DNA from: Lachnospiraceae bacterium
Lineage (GTDB): Bacteria > Bacillota > Clostridia > Lachnospirales > Lachnospiraceae
Reading direction: 5' to 3'
NCBI GenBank assembly: GCA_017442865.1
Contig: JAFRXK010000067.1
Location: 25,487 to 89,486 of the forward strand
Length of the DNA stretch: 64,000 bases
A model generated the notes under the pieces. That model was given only the letters and a program-made list of their open reading frames with translations, had not been told where the DNA came from and made no database searches. Below are positions 60,291 to 64,000 of the stretch, piece by piece (positions within the stretch are counted from its first letter, which is position 1; every line of letters begins with the position of its first letter). The position numbers and the translations under genes are program-made.

Positions 60291-60995
60291 TTAATAATTA
60301 AATAATTCGCTAATCCATTCTCTGATATCTTCCTCCGATACACCGGTGCTAAACCTCTTTCCATCAAGCCAGTTTCCGCTGCCGGCATTGTCGGCAAGAT
60401 TCTGTCCGCTTCTTCCGATACCGCTTCCGCCGGAAGTACAGAACGGAACCATATTGATACCATCAAAATTGTAGCTTTCCACAAATGTATCCATTATACG
60501 CGGTTCCTCACCCCACCAAATCGGATACCCGATATAAATAGTGCTATATTTCTCAGGTGTAATTTCAGCACTTCCAATCTCAGGGCGAGCCTCTTCATCA
60601 TTCTGCTCCTTAGTTGTACGGCTGTCTGAATCATGCCAGTTCAAATCGTCTTCAGTATATTCATTGACCGCCTTAATCTCGTAAATATCAGCATCTGCTG
60701 CTGCCGCTATCTTTTCAGCAACGCCCTTTGTTGTTCCGGTTGCAGAAAAATACACCACCAGTACATCCTTTGTTGTCTGATTATTATCCGCTGCCTGCTC
60801 AACAGACGAGCCTTCCGACGTGGCTTCTGACATATCTGAAGCATTTTCAGCTTCTGTAGCGCCTTCATCCTTGTGTGAACCTTCTGTTTCAACAGAAGAT
60901 TTAGTTTCTATATTATCAGAGCCTGTGCTGCCTGCACATGCCGCAAGTCCTGATATCAGAGCAAAAAACATAATAACAGAAATTATTTTTTTCAT
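60291..60995 (-). CDS. flavodoxin-domain lipoprotein
   Basis: 234 residues. The signal peptide ends in lipobox SGLAAC (C20), then an acidic serine/glutamate-rich linker (about 21-75). A flavodoxin domain follows with the FMN phosphate loop VVYFSATGTTKG (about 80-91), IYIGYPIWWGEEPRIM and CTSGGSGIGRSG. Flavodoxins are normally cytosolic; a lipid-anchored form would face outward and could serve extracellular electron transfer or flavin handling. The gene is near a flavin reductase (61082-61627). Confidence 0.88.
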   Translation of the reverse strand: MKKIISVIMFFALISGLAACAGSTGSDNIETKSSVETEGSHKDEGATEAENASDMSEATSEGSSVEQAADNNQTTKDVLVVYFSATGTTKGVAEKIAAAADADIYEIKAVNEYTEDDLNWHDSDSRTTKEQNDEEARPEIGSAEITPEKYSTIYIGYPIWWGEEPRIMDTFVESYNFDGINMVPFCTSGGSGIGRSGQNLADNAGSGNWLDGKRFSTGVSEEDIREWISELFNY

Positions 60996-61081
60996 TTCAG
61001 TCGTCTCCCTTCATACATCTTTACCGTTCTTAATCCTTCAAGAAACAAATTTCATCTGATATATCATTGCTGTGCATCTGA

Positions 61082-61627
61082 TTATTTATTCATTTTACCG
61101 CAATCGCCAGCCTTTTCTCCCGTAACAAAATATTCATAGGTTGGAAATTCAAAAAGCACAGGTTTAAATACATGATAATCAATTTTATTTTTATCATTTA
61201 ATACAGCTTCATCAGCATAAGTAGCAAGAATTTTGCAGATAAAATGATCGAAATGCTCCAGCTCATAATTACCATCAACCTCGCACTCGATTGAAACCTT
61301 AGCCTCATCAATTAATGGCGCGCCATTTTCGCCCATTGTCCACGCAAATGCTTCTGACTTATCTTCTTTGTTTCCACTGATAGTTCCCATACGGTCAGCA
61401 TCCTTTAACCATGCCTCATCCACAACATTGACAGAAAGCTTCTTATTCTCACGAATTCCGCTATTAATATAATGTGCCTGCACAAGTGACACCATGAGGT
61501 GCGTATGTGCCACAGTTCCTGCATGTGCCACAAGTGTCCATGTCGGCTTGTTGTTTACCATTGCTCCTACCACAATAACAGGACATGGGTATAATGCTAA
61601 AACAGCTCCAATATTCTTCTTGCTCAT
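61082..61627 (-). CDS. flavin reductase-like FMN-binding protein
   Basis: 181 residues. Split-barrel motifs: ALYPCPVIVVGAMVNNKPTWTLVAHAG, then LMVSLVQAHYINSGIRENKKLSVN. The start with AAAGGAG 9 bases upstream is used, which drops a 24-residue extension that contains operator sequence. Its promoter is flanked by two identical palindromes (61657-61707), so it should be under strong repressor control. Possible roles: supplying reduced FMN to the nearby flavodoxin, or detoxification. Confidence 0.87.
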   Translation of the reverse strand: MSKKNIGAVLALYPCPVIVVGAMVNNKPTWTLVAHAGTVAHTHLMVSLVQAHYINSGIRENKKLSVNVVDEAWLKDADRMGTISGNKEDKSEAFAWTMGENGAPLIDEAKVSIECEVDGNYELEHFDHFICKILATYADEAVLNDKNKIDYHVFKPVLFEFPTYEYFVTGEKAGDCGKMNK

Positions 61628-61656
61628 ATCATTAATCTCCTTTTTCTCTTTATTCG

Positions 61657-61707
61657 TTGACACCGTGTCAATAATTATATTATAAGCCTTCATTGACACC
61701 GTGTCAA
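61657..61707. promoter_or_regulatory. promoter with twin operators before the flavin reductase gene
   Basis: Two identical palindromes TTGACAC-C-GTGTCAA lie at 61657-61671 and 61693-61707, centres 36 bases apart. A consensus promoter lies across them on the minus strand: TTGACA (61707-61702), 17 bases, TATAAT (61684-61679). One operator covers the -35 box, the other lies just after the start site. The layout fits a TetR- or MarR-type repressor; no regulator gene is adjacent. Confidence 0.85.
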
Positions 61708-61898
61708 TGTTTTGTTTTCAATAATATTTATAGAATCTATCAAAATAAACTCTGAAAAGAAAACAGACTGAAAAAAGAATAATTCTCTCTCAGTCTGTAA
61801 AACTTCTTTATAACAAGTCTCCTCTTTTGCATGCCATTATTGCAAAAACAATATTAAGAATATAATCCCTGCCGATGCGCTGCATTAACCGACTCTTT

Positions 61899-62555
61899 TT
61901 ACTGATTCCTTGCTCCGGCACGATTTACCGAACGCCAAAAGCTTATAATCAGCAGAATATAACAGACTGTTTTTGGCAGCATGAGCATTCCGAGCATCGG
62001 AACAACTCCCGCTCCGACTGCAACCGGTATATAAAACAGAAACGACAGCAAAATGTAAATCCACACAGGCGATAAAACTCTATCCTCTCTTCTCTTTTGG
62101 AAGTATAAGAGGCAAATTACTGCACCAAGAATAACAAACGGTATATTCCTTATAATGCCCCATGTCATATCGCTGCTGTTTTCCAGCCATCCGTTTTGCC
62201 AAAACAGGCACAAAGCAACTCTTAACAGCACCAGAAGCCACACAAGAAAAGTTATCGTCCTGTTTTCCGACACCTTAAAATGCTCCAGCCAAATATAATA
62301 CATAAGCAGATAGAATACAGTCATGGTAATTGAGGTTACCAGCTTTCCTACGCCCAAAGCTGCCGTAAAATCCGCATCCACAAAATAATTCAGAACACGA
62401 GGCACAAGGTGGAAGGCATCTCCCAGACCTAATACCAGGGCTGCAGCTCCCATAAGCTTTCCCTCTTTGTTTACTGCCCTGCCTAAAAGTATACAGCCGC
62501 TGATAATCGCAAACAGCAGATATAAAATGTCAAATGTTGATTCACCATATTTCAT
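61899..62555 (-). CDS. seven-helix membrane protein of unknown function
   Basis: 218 residues with about seven hydrophobic helices, among them LYLLFAIISGCILLG, LVLGLGDAFHLVPRVLNYF and LLMYYIWLEHF. A motif GDAFHLVPR near residue 45 carries a histidine and an arginine in or near a helix. It resembles no transporter family I can name. The start with GTAGGAGG 7 bases upstream is used. Confidence 0.65.
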   Translation of the reverse strand: MKYGESTFDILYLLFAIISGCILLGRAVNKEGKLMGAAALVLGLGDAFHLVPRVLNYFVDADFTAALGVGKLVTSITMTVFYLLMYYIWLEHFKVSENRTITFLVWLLVLLRVALCLFWQNGWLENSSDMTWGIIRNIPFVILGAVICLLYFQKRREDRVLSPVWIYILLSFLFYIPVAVGAGVVPMLGMLMLPKTVCYILLIISFWRSVNRAGARNQ

Positions 62556-62635
62556 TTCAATTCCTCCTACAATATCCATATCTGTTTAGCAAAAATGCCA
62601 TTGGTAATTTTAATCGTCATAATAATATAATGTCA

Positions 62636-63066
62636 TCACTTTTTCGCCCTACTTAGCTTCTTAACTTCTTTTTCAACATCTTTAATGCTTTTTAAGTACT
62701 CTTCTTCGACAGGAGATAAAGTGATTTGCTGATATTTTCTGTATTCCTCTTTAGCTTTTTTCATGGCTTGATCATGGCTTACCTTTCCCATATTATCACG
62801 TCCAAATTATAATATTCAATGTTTCTTTTAACAGTTCTGTCTCCCTCAAGTTGAACTGTTGCAAAATTTGCAACAGTTGCCTCTCTTTTCAGTTCCCCTT
62901 CTTTAAATACATTGTTTATATGTCTGGAAATTGTGGATTTATCTCTTTGAAACAATTCTGCCATCTGATCCAAAGTAAGCCATACTGTTTCGTTTTGCAT
63001 ATTGACATTGATTTTTGTCAAACCATCCTCAGTTTGATATATTAAGATTTCTCCAAACATATCCAT
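62636..63066 (-). pseudogene. internally deleted RhuM-family protein gene
   Basis: An N-terminal part of about 90 codons (MDMFGEILIYQ; WLTLDQMAELFQRDKSTISRHI; EYYNLDVI) is joined out of frame to a C-terminal part (VSHDQAMKKAKEEYRKYQQ; TLSPVEEEYLKSIKDVEKE). Both match the ends of the RhuM family (about 330 residues). The central region is missing. GGAGGA precedes the first ATG. RhuM genes are often found in mobile or restriction-linked settings. Confidence 0.8.
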
Positions 63067-63078
63067 AGCACTCCTCCT

Positions 63079-63204
63079 TCAATTCAATTCTTCTAAGCTT
63101 TCCAACCTTTTTAATGTCTGTACATACGCAAGCAGCTTCTTCTGGCTCTCCTGCATCCCATGATAATTCTCGAAGAATTTCAATTTCGCTTTATCAAGTT
63201 GGTA
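63079..63204 (-). pseudogene. remnant of a coding sequence upstream of the RhuM fragment
   Basis: About 41 codons (YQLDKAKLKFFENYHGMQES..., KKLLAYVQTLKRLESLEELN) are open between stops, without a start, and end with TGA at the ribosome site of the RhuM fragment. The coupling suggests a former operon. I do not recognise the protein. Confidence 0.45.
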
Positions 63205-63221
63205 TCATATTCTTACGGAAT

Positions 63222-63644
63222 TCATTTGTTTTTCAAATCGGAAAGCATATCATAAGCCGTGTCATACCCGGCGTTTGCCGAGCGTCTCAGCCACTCCATT
63301 GCCTCGTCTCTGTTCTTTTCAAAATCCTTTGTGAGAAGAATCTTGGCTACGTTGTACATTGCCTCCGGAACATCCTGCTTAGCCGCAAGAAGAAACCATT
63401 TGAGTGCTTCATCCAAATTGGGTTCGGTTCCTCTGCCGGACCAGTACATAAATCCTAAAGTAAACTGTGAAATTGCGTCTCCATGCTCCGAAGCGACCGT
63501 CAGATAACGCAGTGCACGGTCAAGATCCTGCGGTACATTCCAGCCGTAATAAAATTCTTTTCCGAGAAATGCGCACATTTCCGGGTCGCCCTCCTCGCAT
63601 AATTCGATAACAGCCATAAGTTTTTCTTCCATTGTAGGTTCCAT
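63222..63644 (-). CDS. Sel1-repeat (TPR-like) protein
   Basis: 140 residues. Three or four Sel1-like repeats are visible: GDPEMCAFLGKEFYYGWNVP, DLDRALRYLTVASEHGDAIS, QFTLGFMYWSGRGTEPNLDE and ALKWFLLAAKQDVPEAMYNV. Sel1 repeats mediate protein-protein contacts. No signal peptide; cytosolic. AAAGGAG lies before the ATG. Its partner is unknown. Confidence 0.87.
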   Translation of the reverse strand: MEPTMEEKLMAVIELCEEGDPEMCAFLGKEFYYGWNVPQDLDRALRYLTVASEHGDAISQFTLGFMYWSGRGTEPNLDEALKWFLLAAKQDVPEAMYNVAKILLTKDFEKNRDEAMEWLRRSANAGYDTAYDMLSDLKNK

Positions 63645-63851
63645 AGTATTGAGTCTCCTTTAATTAATTTATTCAAACTGGAATTTGTGCATTTCTACGA
63701 GCGGTGCGTAATCAGAACGGAATCAACTGCCGGGAGCTTGCTCACAGGCAGGTGCATTCCGTTTGGGTCACATAGCGCGACAGCGCGGCATGAGCATGCA
63801 GCGTAGCGGAATGCGAATGAACGCACCGCGACAAACTGGAATTTGCCGGAA
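63645..63851. repeat. GC-rich intergenic element with flanking direct repeats
   Basis: AAACTGGAATTTG occurs at about 63677 and again at about 63833. Between them lies a GC-richer stretch with short inverted repeats (AGCGCGACAGCGCGGC; GCATGAGCATGC). No gene was found. It resembles a dispersed intergenic repeat. Confidence 0.5.
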
Positions 63852-64000
63852 TCACGGGTTAGTATCATCTTTGCTATTTTGTTTATTCAGTCTTTGCTCA
63901 CGGTTTGACTTCTCGGAATCAAAGACAGCCACCGCCAGATCGGTCAGCTCCGGCTCCCACATTTCCCCGGTCTTCTGCACATCTGCCCATGGACAGAGCA
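63852..64000 (-). CDS. hypothetical protein, C-terminal end (truncated by window edge)
   Basis: Only the last 49 codons are visible, ending in an asparagine/lysine-rich tail (SNREQRLNKQNSKDDTNP) and TGA. The stretch WADVQKTGEMWEPELTDLAVAV is acidic and soluble. The family cannot be recognised from this fragment. Confidence 0.45.
   Translation of the reverse strand, partial: LCPWADVQKTGEMWEPELTDLAVAVFDSEKSNREQRLNKQNSKDDTNP

Noticed and set aside
1..64000. rRNA, tRNA, intact transposase or integrase
   Set aside because: None was recognised by sequence pattern in either strand; absence of tRNA is not proven without a covariance search.

Overview
The window is a low-GC Firmicutes chromosome segment, most likely from a gut Lachnospiraceae (Clostridia) bacterium. 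Support: AGGAGG-type ribosome sites, a class III fructose-bisphosphatase, an anaerobic oxidative-stress rubrerythrin fusion, a DUF3789 microprotein, and many GNAT, ABC and ECF-type sigma genes. I cannot name the species. No rRNA, tRNA, CRISPR array or intact transposon was seen. Almost all genes are on the minus strand; the main plus-strand block is fbp plus an ABC/two-component operon (7.7-15 kb).

Layout. 1-6.4 kb: capsule/exopolysaccharide locus (GT4, GT2, CpsB phosphatase, CpsC chain-length factor, CpsD tyrosine kinase, an Ig-like membrane protein, and a truncated sugar-phosphate transferase). 6.5-17.1 kb: aldo/keto reductase, fbp, a FtsX-type ABC exporter with its response regulator and kinase, a BASS symporter and an anion transporter. 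17.3-22.6 kb: an accessory stretch with a predicted ATPase, an overlapping AAA ATPase + stand-alone TOPRIM pair (candidate anti-phage module), a NERD-HRDC nuclease-like protein and a DUF697-type GTPase. 22.8-36.7 kb: mixed metabolism, including a membrane-anchored carboxylesterase, a PBECR4 toxin-like protein, a flavin reductase-rubredoxin-rubrerythrin-rubredoxin fusion, a GH3 glucosidase with swapped domain order, a PrsW protease and a GNAT-RsgA fusion. Two short transcripts with near-consensus promoters and terminators flank the last of these. 37.2-41.0 kb: acyltransferase, HAD phosphatase, deoxyinosine glycosylase, membrane XRE regulator and PAP2 phosphatase.

41.4-51.1 kb is the most interesting part: a sulfur amino acid regulon. 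A trans-sulfuration lyase, cysteine synthase, metNIQ, an iron alcohol dehydrogenase and a CMD-family protein form one unit. O-acetylhomoserine sulfhydrylase (metY) forms another. Each unit is preceded by the same architecture: a GTGATAA-N7-TTATCAC dyad centred near -66, a TTTTCA-N17-TAAGAT/TATGAT promoter, a short leader ORF beginning MKNT, and a GC-rich terminator. The leader before the cysteine-forming operon is Cys-rich (7 of 44 residues) and the one before metY is Met-rich (7 of 41). A LysR regulator lies beside them. This looks like two paralogous leader-peptide attenuators specialised for different sulfur amino acids under one LysR-type operator.

51-64 kb: small kinases, GNATs, a GNAT-Nudix fusion, remnants of a tandem duplication, a sigma/membrane-partner pair, an ABC exporter, a flavodoxin lipoprotein, a flavin reductase with twin operators, a RhuM pseudogene, a Sel1 protein and a truncated gene at the right edge.
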